Assembly (NCBI GenBank): GCA_900542035.1
Contig: UQMJ01000007.1
Location: 53,535 to 117,534 of the forward strand
Direction of reading: 5' to 3'
DNA from: an uncultured Clostridium sp.
Lineage (GTDB): Bacteria; Bacillota; Clostridia; Lachnospirales; Lachnospiraceae
DNA length: 64,000 nucleotides
In this document: in pieces, positions 25,266 to 33,341 of the stretch
Layout: each line of letters starts with the position of its first letter
Numbering within the stretch: the first letter of the stretch is position 1
Notes under the pieces: model-generated
Seen by the model: the letters and a program-made list of their open reading frames with translations, nothing else
Told to the model about the DNA's origin: nothing
Databases searched by the model: none
Translations under genes and position numbers: made by a program

Positions 25266-26273
25266 TTACCCCTGCTTCCACAAAATATCTCGGTTAATGG
25301 TCTGATAAAACAATTCCCGAATCTTTTCCGGTTCTCTGGTCTGTCCCAGGATCCACATCAGCTTGGTAACAGCCGCTTCTAACGTCATATCATAGGCTTC
25401 CAGCAGGCCAAAATCCCGTTTCATTTTTTTACCCACCTCGTAGATGGACATATTGCTGCCTTCGTTGGTTACCTGGGTGGTCATAATGACCGTTTTTCCC
25501 ATGGAAGTCCACTTGTCAATGGCCTGGCGGAAGTCTCCGGATTCATAGGAGGGAAGACCGCCTACGCCGAAGGACTCAATGATTACGCCGTCGTAGTGTT
25601 CAGCCATATAATTCAGAAGTCCTGCATCCATAGAAGGAATCAGTTTCAAAAGCCCTACGTTGGAATTCATGGTCAGGGAAAAGCGGACGTGCCGTTCCTT
25701 CTGGTCTTTGTCATCCAGATAAAAAATCACATGATCTTCCTGGATGGCGGCGATATAAGGGAAGTTAATACTGGAAAAAGCATTGTAGCTTTTTGTGCGC
25801 TCCTTTTTGCCCCTGGTTCCGGCAATCACTTTTCCGTCAAACACCAGATTGACCCCATGAGCCTTCTTGCAGGAAGCAAACAGCAGACTGTCCGAAAGAT
25901 TGGTTCTGGCGTCTGTATTTTCCATATCAATAGGTTTTTGCGCGCCGGTAATGACAATGGGTTTGGGAGAGTCCTGAATTAAATAGGACAGCGCCGCCGC
26001 CGTATAGGCCATGGTGTCCGTACCGTGACAGATCACAAAGCCGTCATACTGGTCATAGTGTTCTTTAACAGACTGGGCAATCATCAGCCAGTGGGCCGGC
26101 TGCATATTGGTGCTGTCAATATTTAAAACCTGCAGGGTATCTGCATGACAAAATGTTTTGGTATCTGGAACAAAGGAAAGCAGTTCCTCGGAAGACATAA
26201 CCGGCTTTAAGCCGTCATCGTCGCGCTTGCAGGCAATGGTGCCTCCGGTTCCGATTACAAGAATCCGTTTCAT
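25266..26273 (-). CDS. ansA: L-asparaginase, type I (cytoplasmic)
   Basis: A 335-residue asparaginase that hydrolyses asparagine to aspartate and ammonia. ILVIGTGGTIACK has the first catalytic Thr and HGTDTMAYTA has the second Thr-Asp pair, with the Lys contributed from VITGAQKPI. There is no signal peptide, which together with length points to the cytoplasmic type I enzyme. ATG 26273 is preceded by AAAGGA; a TTG two codons earlier is less likely. Stands alone on the minus strand. Confidence 0.93.
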   Translation of the reverse strand: MKRILVIGTGGTIACKRDDDGLKPVMSSEELLSFVPDTKTFCHADTLQVLNIDSTNMQPAHWLMIAQSVKEHYDQYDGFVICHGTDTMAYTAAALSYLIQDSPKPIVITGAQKPIDMENTDARTNLSDSLLFASCKKAHGVNLVFDGKVIAGTRGKKERTKSYNAFSSINFPYIAAIQEDHVIFYLDDKDQKERHVRFSLTMNSNVGLLKLIPSMDAGLLNYMAEHYDGVIIESFGVGGLPSYESGDFRQAIDKWTSMGKTVIMTTQVTNEGSNMSIYEVGKKMKRDFGLLEAYDMTLEAAVTKLMWILGQTREPEKIRELFYQTINRDILWKQG

Positions 26274-26372
26274 AAACAAAAATCCTTTCTGGGCGCTGGC
26301 CCATTTTCCTGGTTGATTTGAATCCAGCTATCATTTTAAGATGTCAGGAACAATCTGTCAATTTCTCATCTC

Positions 26373-26401
26373 TGTACACAGGTAATAAAGTGTGCTAGAA
26401 T
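26373..26401 (+). promoter_or_regulatory. Extended -10 promoter of cardiolipin synthase gene
   Basis: TGTACA (26373-26378), 17-base spacer, and TAGAAT (26396-26401) with TG at n-2. The -10 box covers the first in-frame ATG (26400), so that codon should not be transcribed; this favours a start further downstream. Confidence 0.5.
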
Positions 26402-26444
26402 GGAGAAGAATATGAAGTTTATTGTTAGAGGAAAGGAATTCACT

Positions 26445-27947
26445 ATGGAGACAATAGCAGAAGGACTGGGCACGGCCTGGCAGTGGCTGATGGACAATAT
26501 CTTATTTATTAATCTGATTTTGTCGATTATTATTGTATTTTTCCAGCGGCGTGACCCCAAAACGGTCTGGGCATGGCTTCTTGCTCTTTATTTTATACCA
26601 GGTTTCGGAATTCTGTTTTATCTGTTATTTGGTCAGGATTTCCGAAAGAGCAAAATGTTCCGGATTAAAAAGCTGGAAGATCAGATGGGATCTTCCATCC
26701 GCAGTCAGGAAGAAATCCTGCGCAATTTTAACCATGAGAACATGGACGATCCCCTGGTACGGGATTACGGCGACTTGATTATGTACAATCTGAAAACGTC
26801 CGGCAGCGTTCTTACGGTACACAATGATGTGAAGGTATTTTCTGACGGAGAGGCCAAGTTTGAAGACCTGCGGAAAAGTCTGCGGCAGGCCCAGAAATTT
26901 ATTCACATCCAGTACTATATTATTAAAAACGACGAATTGTTTGATTCCATTGTGCCGATTTTAATTGATCGGGTACGCAACGGAGTAGAAGTCCGGATTC
27001 TCTATGACGGCATGGGCGGCCGGTTTATGCCGAAGAAACGGTGGGAAGAGCTGAAACAGGCAGGCGTAAAGGTGGGAGTATTCTTTCCCGCTCTGCTGGG
27101 AAGGCTGAATCTGCGTGTCAACTACCGCAACCACCGAAAGATTGTAGTCATCGACGGAACAGTCGGATATGTCGGCGGATTTAACATCGGAAGGGAATAC
27201 ATTTCCAGGGATCCCAAGTTTGGTTACTGGCGCGATACCCATTTAAAAATTACGGGAGACGCAGTCATCAGTCTGCAGATCCGGTTTGCCCTGGACTGGA
27301 ATTATGCGGCTCACGAAAATCTGTTCCAGACGCCGTCCTATTTTGATTCCCCGTACCGCAACGGCCTGGTAAAAGCCATGCAGGAAGAAGGAAAGCGGCT
27401 GGTGGCAATCCAGATTATAGCCAGCGGGCCGGATACGGCAGACCGGCAGATTCGCAACAATTATCTGGAACTGTTCCACAAGGCAAGAAAGAGCATTTAT
27501 ATCCACACGCCGTATTTTGTACCGGATGACGCGGTTTTATCGGCGCTGCGCATAGCGGCCAGATCCGGTGTGGACGTCCGTCTGATGATTCCCTGCAAGC
27601 CGGATCATCCGTTTGTATACTGGGCGACCTATTCCTATGCCGGCGACCTTATCGAAGCAGGGGCAAAATGCTACGTATATGACAACGGATTCCTTCATGC
27701 AAAAGGCGTAATGGTGGACGGACGGGTCAGCAGCTACGGCACCGCCAATATGGACATCCGCAGTTTTGAGCTGAATTTTGAAGTCAATGCGACAATTTAT
27801 GATGAAACGATTACCCAGCAGCTGGAACAAGAGTTTATGAATGACTTAAAACATTGTCGGAAAATCACAAAAGAAGTATACGAATCCCGTTCTCTGCTGA
27901 TTCGTATCAAAGAGCAGGGAAGCCGTCTGCTTTCCCCGCTGTTATAA
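26445..27947 (+). CDS. cls: Cardiolipin synthase
   Basis: A 500-residue phospholipase D-superfamily enzyme that joins two phosphatidylglycerols into cardiolipin at the membrane. Two N-terminal helices (ILFINLILSIIIVFF and WAWLLALYFIPGFG) precede two catalytic HKD motifs: NHRKIVVIDG and LHAKGVMVDG, each followed by the usual Gly/Asn-rich strand. I place the start at ATG 26445 after AGGAAAGG because a predicted -10 box overlaps the ATG at 26400. ATG 26412 (GGAGA upstream) is possible and would add 11 residues. Intact length for the family. A large hairpin follows the stop and overlaps the next gene's ribosome site. Confidence 0.93.
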   Translation: METIAEGLGTAWQWLMDNILFINLILSIIIVFFQRRDPKTVWAWLLALYFIPGFGILFYLLFGQDFRKSKMFRIKKLEDQMGSSIRSQEEILRNFNHENMDDPLVRDYGDLIMYNLKTSGSVLTVHNDVKVFSDGEAKFEDLRKSLRQAQKFIHIQYYIIKNDELFDSIVPILIDRVRNGVEVRILYDGMGGRFMPKKRWEELKQAGVKVGVFFPALLGRLNLRVNYRNHRKIVVIDGTVGYVGGFNIGREYISRDPKFGYWRDTHLKITGDAVISLQIRFALDWNYAAHENLFQTPSYFDSPYRNGLVKAMQEEGKRLVAIQIIASGPDTADRQIRNNYLELFHKARKSIYIHTPYFVPDDAVLSALRIAARSGVDVRLMIPCKPDHPFVYWATYSYAGDLIEAGAKCYVYDNGFLHAKGVMVDGRVSSYGTANMDIRSFELNFEVNATIYDETITQQLEQEFMNDLKHCRKITKEVYESRSLLIRIKEQGSRLLSPLL

Positions 27948-27966
27948 AAGAAAATAGTCAGTATGG

Positions 27967-28010
27967 ATTCTCCCTTTTCTGCACATATTATGTGATAGGA
28001 AAGGGAGAAT
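27967..28010 (+). promoter_or_regulatory. Hairpin covering the Shine-Dalgarno site of the next gene
   Basis: ATTCTCCCTTT (27967-27977) and AAAGGGAGAAT (28000-28010) are perfect 11-base complements, with a second stem CACAT/ATGTG inside. The 3' arm contains GGGAG, the ribosome site of the TTG start at 28015. It can act as the cls terminator (only four T follow) and/or as a translational gate. Confidence 0.6.
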
Positions 28011-28014
28011 TATT

Positions 28015-28461
28015 TTGAGCAGATTTTTAAAAAATTTCTTTAAATGCGGAATTGCCGGATGGTGTCTGGAAGTGATTTTTACCTCGGCAGAATCCATTCT
28101 GGCAAGAGACTGGAGGCTGATGGGGCATACGTCCCTGCTGATGTTTCCTATTTACGGCATGGGAGCTTTGCTGGGGCCTATTGGCAGCAGGGTGGATCAA
28201 TGGATTGGCGATGGAAGCAGCGGGATAGGGACATCATTAAATCAGACGGACAGAGCGGTCCGCCATGGGATGCTGTACATGGTTTTGATTTTTCTTGCAG
28301 AATATTTGTGCGGAATGTTTTTAAAAGACAGGGGAATCTGCCCCTGGGACTATACCGGACGCCACTCCAGCGTCAACGGACTGATCCGCCTGGATTTTGC
28401 GCCGCTGTGGTTTCTGACAGGCCTTTTGTTTGAGCGGATTACCGGATTTCAAAAATGGTAA
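28015..28461 (+). CDS. CmpB-like putative ABC-transporter type IV membrane protein
   Basis: A 148-residue membrane protein with about four hydrophobic segments. It resembles the family labelled putative ABC-transporter type IV (CmpB): GIAGWCLEVIFTS near the N-terminus, FPIYGMGALLGPI, then FLAEYLCGMFLKDRGICPWDYTG (given as EYLCGMFL and CPWDYTG) and a terminal FAPLWFLTGLLFERI. Function is unknown despite the name; no ATPase partner is adjacent. The start is TTG at 28015 preceded by GGGAG, which lies inside a stable hairpin. No alternative ATG fits the conserved N-terminus. Confidence 0.78.
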   Translation: MSRFLKNFFKCGIAGWCLEVIFTSAESILARDWRLMGHTSLLMFPIYGMGALLGPIGSRVDQWIGDGSSGIGTSLNQTDRAVRHGMLYMVLIFLAEYLCGMFLKDRGICPWDYTGRHSSVNGLIRLDFAPLWFLTGLLFERITGFQKW

Positions 28462-28477
28462 AATTTGTGTCATATAC

Positions 28478-28506
28478 TTGTATTTGTTTTTGGGATTTTA
28501 TATAAT
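28478..28506 (+). promoter_or_regulatory. Promoter of the plsC-pheA-ppx-ppk operon
   Basis: TTGTAT (28478-28483), 17-base spacer, consensus TATAAT (28501-28506). It is the only good promoter before plsC, and no terminator is seen until 35521, so it may drive five genes. Confidence 0.6.
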
Positions 28507-28520
28507 GATAGAAACTGTTC

Positions 28521-28546
28521 AGGACGGCGGAAAAATGCGCCGTCCT
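28521..28546 (+). repeat. Leader hairpin upstream of plsC
   Basis: AGGACGGCG (28521-28529) and CGCCGTCCT (28538-28546) pair perfectly over nine bases with loop GAAAAATG. It begins about 8 bases after the expected transcription start and has no T-run, so it may stabilise the 5' end of the mRNA or be a regulatory element. Confidence 0.55.
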
Positions 28547-28586
28547 AAATCGTTTCACTATAACGAATCTTCGGAGGAACGTTGGT

Positions 28587-29324
28587 ATGATACGTTTTTT
28601 ACTAGTAGCAATTATCTTGTTTTCTTTCCTGATCCTAAGCATTCCCATTTTGATTTATGAGCATTTTCTGGCTAAAAAAGATCTGGATAAACGGAACCGG
28701 CAAAGCCTGAAAATTGTCCAGTTTATGTTCCGGCTGATTTTAAAAGTAAGCGGGGTTTCGTATACCGTAGAAGGGCGGGAGAATATTCCAAAAGACACGG
28801 CGGTTCTTTATGTGGGAAATCACAGAAGTTATTTTGATATTCTGATTGGATATGTAACCGTTCCGGATCTGACCGGATTTGTGGCAAAAAAGGAAATGGA
28901 GCGGTATTATCTGCTTCGTGACTGGATGCGCAACGTAAACTGCCTGTTTTTAGACAGAGACAACATTAAAGAAGGGTTAAAGACCATTTTGAAAGGAATC
29001 GAGCAGGTAAAAAAGGGAATTTCGGTCTGGATTTTCCCAGAAGGGACCCGCAGCCGCAATGCAGACCGGAAGGAGCTGCTTCCTTTTAAAGAGGGAAGTC
29101 TGAAAATTGCAGAAAAAAGCGGCTGTCCGGTTATTCCGGTAGCAATGACCGGAACTGCGGATATATTTGAAAAGCATATACCGTTTATCCGCAAATCCAA
29201 AGTTACGGTCCGTTATGGAAAACCAATTTATTTAAAAGAACTTCCGCCAGAACAGAAGAAGTTTGCGGGAGCTTACACCAGAGACGTCATCATCAAAATG
29301 CTGGAAGAGATGGAGCAGAACTAA
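28587..29324 (+). CDS. plsC: 1-acyl-sn-glycerol-3-phosphate acyltransferase
   Basis: A 245-residue membrane-bound acyltransferase that makes phosphatidic acid. An N-terminal hydrophobic helix (residues 3-24) anchors it. NHRSYFD is the catalytic H-x4-D motif, and FPEGTRS with the following KEGSLKIA is the glycerol-phosphate-binding block. GGAGG precedes the ATG. The next gene, pheA, begins one base after the stop, indicating cotranscription although the pathways are unrelated. Length is usual for the family. Confidence 0.92.
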   Translation: MIRFLLVAIILFSFLILSIPILIYEHFLAKKDLDKRNRQSLKIVQFMFRLILKVSGVSYTVEGRENIPKDTAVLYVGNHRSYFDILIGYVTVPDLTGFVAKKEMERYYLLRDWMRNVNCLFLDRDNIKEGLKTILKGIEQVKKGISVWIFPEGTRSRNADRKELLPFKEGSLKIAEKSGCPVIPVAMTGTADIFEKHIPFIRKSKVTVRYGKPIYLKELPPEQKKFAGAYTRDVIIKMLEEMEQN

Positions 29325-29325
29325 T

Positions 29326-30462
29326 ATGCAGAACTTAGACTTACAGGAAATCAGAAAAAAACTGGATGCAATCGACAAAGACCTGGTTGCATTATTTGAA
29401 GAGCGAATGAAGCTGTGCGCAGATGTGGCATCTTTTAAAATCGAAACCGGAAAACCAGTCTACGATGGGGAACGAGAAAAGCAGAAACTGGAAGCGGTGC
29501 GGCAGCTGGCTCACGGAACGTTTAACGAACAGGCTGTTACGGAGCTGTTTTCCCAGATTATGACCATCAGCCGCAGGTATCAGTACCAGCTTCTGGCAGA
29601 ACATGGAAAGACGGATCCATCTGGATTTGCTCCGGTAGAAAAACTGGCAAAAGAGCAGGTACAGGTGGTGTATCAGGGAGTAGAGGGCGCTTACAGCCAT
29701 GAGGCCGCAAAGCAGTATTTTGGTCCGGACGTCCAGGCCCATCACGTGCCTTCCTGGGAAGAGGCCATGGAAGAAGTCAGCAGGGGACAGGCAGCGTATG
29801 CAGTGCTTCCGATTGAAAACTCTTCTGCAGGAGCGGTCAGCAGCATTTATGACTTATTAGTAAAATATAATAATTACATAGTAGGGGAAGTATTTCTTGA
29901 GATTAACCATGCCCTGCTGGGACTGCCGGACGCCGGACTGGAGGAAATCCGTACGGTATATTCCCATCCCCAGGCCCTGATGCAGTGTTCGGAATATTTA
30001 AATTCCAACAAACACTGGCGGCAGGTCAGCGTTGCCAATACGGCTATGGCGGCAAAAAAGGTATTGGAAGACGGGGACAAAAGCCAGGCAGCTGTAGCCA
30101 GCGAAACAGCCGGACAGATTTATGGCCTTACCGCTTTGCGGACAAGCATTAACCACAATAAATCCAATACTACCCGCTTTATCGTAGTGGCCAGCCGGCC
30201 GATTTACCAGTCAGATGCAAAAAAGGTCAGCATTTGTTTTGAACTGCCTCATAAGAGCGGTACTCTTTATAATATGCTGGGCAATTTCATTTTCAATCAC
30301 GTCAATATGGTAATGATTGAATCCAGGCCTATTGTGGGAAGAAACTGGGAATACCGGTTTTTTGTAGATATTGAGGGAAATTTAAGCGAAGCGCCGGTTC
30401 AGAATGCATTGATGGGGATTTCCCAGGAAGCGGCAGGAATGCGGATTTTAGGAAACTACTAA
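29326..30462 (+). CDS. pheA: Bifunctional chorismate mutase / prephenate dehydratase
   Basis: A 378-residue P-protein for phenylalanine synthesis. Residues 1-90 are an AroQ chorismate mutase (IRKKLDAIDKDLVALFEERM, KPVYDGEREKQ). About 105-285 is prephenate dehydratase (YQGVEGAYSHEAAKQYF, then PIENSSAGAV and the NTTRF motif carrying the essential Thr). The last 80 residues are an ACT domain (ELPHKSGTLYNML, then IESRPI), the site of phenylalanine feedback. I start at ATG 29326; an in-frame GTG-like extension to 29263 lies inside plsC. It converts chorismate to phenylpyruvate in the cytosol. Confidence 0.94.
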   Translation: MQNLDLQEIRKKLDAIDKDLVALFEERMKLCADVASFKIETGKPVYDGEREKQKLEAVRQLAHGTFNEQAVTELFSQIMTISRRYQYQLLAEHGKTDPSGFAPVEKLAKEQVQVVYQGVEGAYSHEAAKQYFGPDVQAHHVPSWEEAMEEVSRGQAAYAVLPIENSSAGAVSSIYDLLVKYNNYIVGEVFLEINHALLGLPDAGLEEIRTVYSHPQALMQCSEYLNSNKHWRQVSVANTAMAAKKVLEDGDKSQAAVASETAGQIYGLTALRTSINHNKSNTTRFIVVASRPIYQSDAKKVSICFELPHKSGTLYNMLGNFIFNHVNMVMIESRPIVGRNWEYRFFVDIEGNLSEAPVQNALMGISQEAAGMRILGNY

Positions 30463-30477
30463 ACAGAGGGCAAACGT

Positions 30478-31758
30478 ATGAATACATTGGAATTTGTGCT
30501 GTACAGAAATATGGAGCATCAGGAGTTATTTGATTCGATGGCAAAACTTCTGGATCAGGAAGAAGGGGCGGAACTGGACGTATATGCCTGTGCCAACCAG
30601 TTGTTAGAGCTGGCGGCTGCATATGGATTTGAAGGAAATCTGTGGCATTGCTTTCTGGCTTATTGTCTGGCGACCCATGAAAACGCCTACAGTACGGCCT
30701 GTGAGATTGTGGGGCCGGTTCATGGCACGATTAACCAGCTGGCGGCCCATGACTTTTCCCTGATGAAAGAGCTGTTTGAAAAAGATATTACGTCTCTTTC
30801 CGGAGGGATCTGGCAGTATCTGTCTGAATTTCACGGGGCAGAGCGGACTGGAAAAGTGTTTAACCGCCGGATTCGGGATCGGATTATTACGCTGGCCAGG
30901 GACCTGGAAGCAGCCGGTACGACAGAAAAATTTCAGGCGCTGGCAACCGGCTTTTATAAGGAATTCGGAGTAGGCCGTTTTGGCCTCCATAAGGCCTTCC
31001 GTATTGAAGAGCGCAAGGAAAAGAGCGGCAGGGAGCGTACCTGGATTGAACCCATTACCAGCATTGACCACGTATACCTGGATGATTTAGTCGGATACGA
31101 GATCCAGAAGAAAAAGCTGATTGAAAATACAGAAGCGTTTATCGAGGGGAAAGAAGCCAACAACGTGCTGCTTTACGGAGACGCGGGAACGGGAAAATCT
31201 TCCAGCGTGAAGGCGATTCTGAATCAATATTATGAAAAAGGTCTCCGGATCATTGAAGTGTACAAGCATCAGTTCTGCTGTCTTTCCGACGTTCTGGAAG
31301 AAATTAAGGATCGGAATTACAAATTCATCATCTACATGGATGATTTGTCGTTTGAAGATTTTGAGATTGAATATAAGTATTTAAAGGCGATTATTGAAGG
31401 CGGATTGGGGAAAAAGCCGTCCAATGTGCTGATTTATGCCACATCCAACCGCCGTCATCTGATTCGGGAAAAATTCAGCGACAAAAAGGAGATTTTAGAC
31501 GATCTTCATGGCAACGATACGGTTCAGGAAAAGCTGTCCCTGGTTGCTCGGTTTGGAGTTACGATTTACTTTGGCGCTCCTGATAAGATGGAATTCCAGA
31601 AGATTGTAAAAACCCTTGCCAAGCGTTGTGACCTGGCGATTTCAGAAGAAGAACTGTATGCAGAAGCAAATAAATGGGAATTGTCCCACGGAGGGTTTTC
31701 CGGACGTACGGCAGCTCAGTTCATTACCCATCTGTTAGGGAAAAAGACGGAAGAATAA
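30478..31758 (+). CDS. DUF815 family AAA ATPase
   Basis: A 426-residue protein with an N-terminal helical region (about 1-200) and a C-terminal AAA domain of the DUF815 type. LLYGDAGTGKSSSVKAIL is Walker A, KFIIYMDDLSFE is Walker B, LIYATSNRRHLI holds the sensor residue, and LSLVARFGVTIYFG is the DUF815-specific block. Function is unknown. It ends 12 bases before the ppx gene and AAGGAGG stands between, so it belongs with ppx and ppk in one transcript. Alternative annotations such as ORC1-type or DnaC-like ATPases are less fitting. Confidence 0.87.
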   Translation: MNTLEFVLYRNMEHQELFDSMAKLLDQEEGAELDVYACANQLLELAAAYGFEGNLWHCFLAYCLATHENAYSTACEIVGPVHGTINQLAAHDFSLMKELFEKDITSLSGGIWQYLSEFHGAERTGKVFNRRIRDRIITLARDLEAAGTTEKFQALATGFYKEFGVGRFGLHKAFRIEERKEKSGRERTWIEPITSIDHVYLDDLVGYEIQKKKLIENTEAFIEGKEANNVLLYGDAGTGKSSSVKAILNQYYEKGLRIIEVYKHQFCCLSDVLEEIKDRNYKFIIYMDDLSFEDFEIEYKYLKAIIEGGLGKKPSNVLIYATSNRRHLIREKFSDKKEILDDLHGNDTVQEKLSLVARFGVTIYFGAPDKMEFQKIVKTLAKRCDLAISEEELYAEANKWELSHGGFSGRTAAQFITHLLGKKTEE

Positions 31759-31770
31759 GGAGGGGGTTCT

Positions 31771-33339
31771 ATGGCGGCGATACAGACCTTTGCAGCAATT
31801 GATATCGGATCTTTTGAGATGGAATTAAGCATTTATGAAATTTCCCCCAAATATGGAGTGCGGTCAATTGACAGAGTCCGCCACATGATTGCTTTGGGAC
31901 GGGACGTTTATAAATACGGAAAAATCAGTTATGAATCCATAGATGAGATGTGTCGGGTTCTGGAAGACTTTTCCAGAATTATGAAAGGATACCGAGTACA
32001 GGCTTACAGGGCTTATGCGACCAGCGCCCTGAGAGAAGCGGAAAACAACCAGATTATTCTGGATCATATCAAAGTACGGACGGATCTGGATGTTAAAATC
32101 ATCAGCAATTCCGAGCAGCGGTTTATCAGCTATAAGGCAATTGCTGTAAAGGACGCGGAGTTTAATCGAATTATCCAGAAGGGAACGGCGATTGTAGACA
32201 TCGGGTTTGGCAGCGTCCAGCTTACGCTGTTTGACAAGGACACGCTGGTTACCACCCAGAACCTTCCGCTTGGCGGTCTCAGGGTACGGGAACTACTGTC
32301 CGGAGTTCCGGCTAATCTGGAACTGACGATGAAATTAATCGGAGAGATTGTGGACAACGAACTATTCACGTTCCGGAAAATCCATTTAAAAGACAGGGAA
32401 ATTAAAAATATTATCGGAATCGGCCGGAATACCCGTTTCTTGTTTGGAATAAAAGAGAAGGGGGCGCTGCCGGATCGCCTCACGACAGAGGAGGCAGAAA
32501 AATACTACCAGGAACTGGTCAATCTGGGGATGGACGCCGTGGCAGACCGTCTGGGAGTAAACGGCGAGTTTGTAAAATTTCTGTTTCCCAGCGCGGCGAT
32601 TTATAAAAGCCTTTTTGAAATGACCGGAGCGGAGATGATCTGGCTTCCAGGGAGCAGTATGTGCGACGGAATTGCAGCCGATTATGCGGAAAAGAACCGT
32701 CTGGTTAAATTTAATCATGATTTTGAGCGGGATATTGTCATTGAAGCCCGCAACCTGGCAAAGAGATATAAATGCCACAGCAGCCACAATCAGGCGCTGG
32801 AAGATTATGCGCTGAGAATTTTCGACGTGACCAGGCGCTACCACGGAATGGGGAAAAAAGAACGGCTGCTTCTGCAGATCTCCGTCCTTCTTCATGCCTG
32901 CGGGAAGTTTATTAGTATGAAAAATTCCAACGAATGCGCATACAATATTATTATGTCCACAGAAATCATTGGCCTCAGCCATCTGGAAAGAGAAATCGTG
33001 GCCAACGTTGTCCGTTATAATATCCGAGATTTTGAATATGATAACGTCCATTTGGAGCTTGGAGCATTCCAGAGCGGACTGACAGATGTGGATGTAAAGA
33101 AGGTTACGGTTTTAATCGGAAAACTGACTGGTATTTTGAGACTGGCAAATTCCATGGACAGAAGCCATAAGCAGAAGCTGGCCGGCTGCCGTATGACCAT
33201 GAAGGATCGGAAACTGGTCATCATAACCGATTATGAAGGAGATATTACGCTGGAACGGGTATCGTTTGAGCAGAAGGCAGATTTCTTTGAAGAAATCTAT
33301 GGAATTCGCCCGATTTTGAGGCAGAAAAGGAAAGGATAA
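31771..33339 (+). CDS. ppx: Ppx/GppA-type exopolyphosphatase, divergent
   Basis: A 522-residue protein with the ASKHA-fold Ppx/GppA architecture (about residues 1-310) and a C-terminal HD-like helical domain. The first phosphate loop reads AAIDIGSFEMEL and the second VDIGFGSVQL, where canonical enzymes have D-x-G-S/T and D-I-G-G-G-S. ISNSEQRF supplies a likely catalytic Glu. The HD region reads LLHACGKF where active HD domains have His-Asp. The protein may therefore be a weak hydrolase or a regulator. It lies 3 bases before ppk and so probably controls or reverses polyphosphate synthesis. AAGGAGGGGG precedes the ATG. Confidence 0.82.
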   Translation: MAAIQTFAAIDIGSFEMELSIYEISPKYGVRSIDRVRHMIALGRDVYKYGKISYESIDEMCRVLEDFSRIMKGYRVQAYRAYATSALREAENNQIILDHIKVRTDLDVKIISNSEQRFISYKAIAVKDAEFNRIIQKGTAIVDIGFGSVQLTLFDKDTLVTTQNLPLGGLRVRELLSGVPANLELTMKLIGEIVDNELFTFRKIHLKDREIKNIIGIGRNTRFLFGIKEKGALPDRLTTEEAEKYYQELVNLGMDAVADRLGVNGEFVKFLFPSAAIYKSLFEMTGAEMIWLPGSSMCDGIAADYAEKNRLVKFNHDFERDIVIEARNLAKRYKCHSSHNQALEDYALRIFDVTRRYHGMGKKERLLLQISVLLHACGKFISMKNSNECAYNIIMSTEIIGLSHLEREIVANVVRYNIRDFEYDNVHLELGAFQSGLTDVDVKKVTVLIGKLTGILRLANSMDRSHKQKLAGCRMTMKDRKLVIITDYEGDITLERVSFEQKADFFEEIYGIRPILRQKRKG

Positions 33340-33341
33340 GC

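Noticed and set aside
25251..25280. GGAA-CAGGGG/CCCCTG-TTCC hairpin as terminator between DUF4250 and ansA
   Set aside because: No T-run on either strand and the 3' arm lies inside the ansA coding region; may be incidental.
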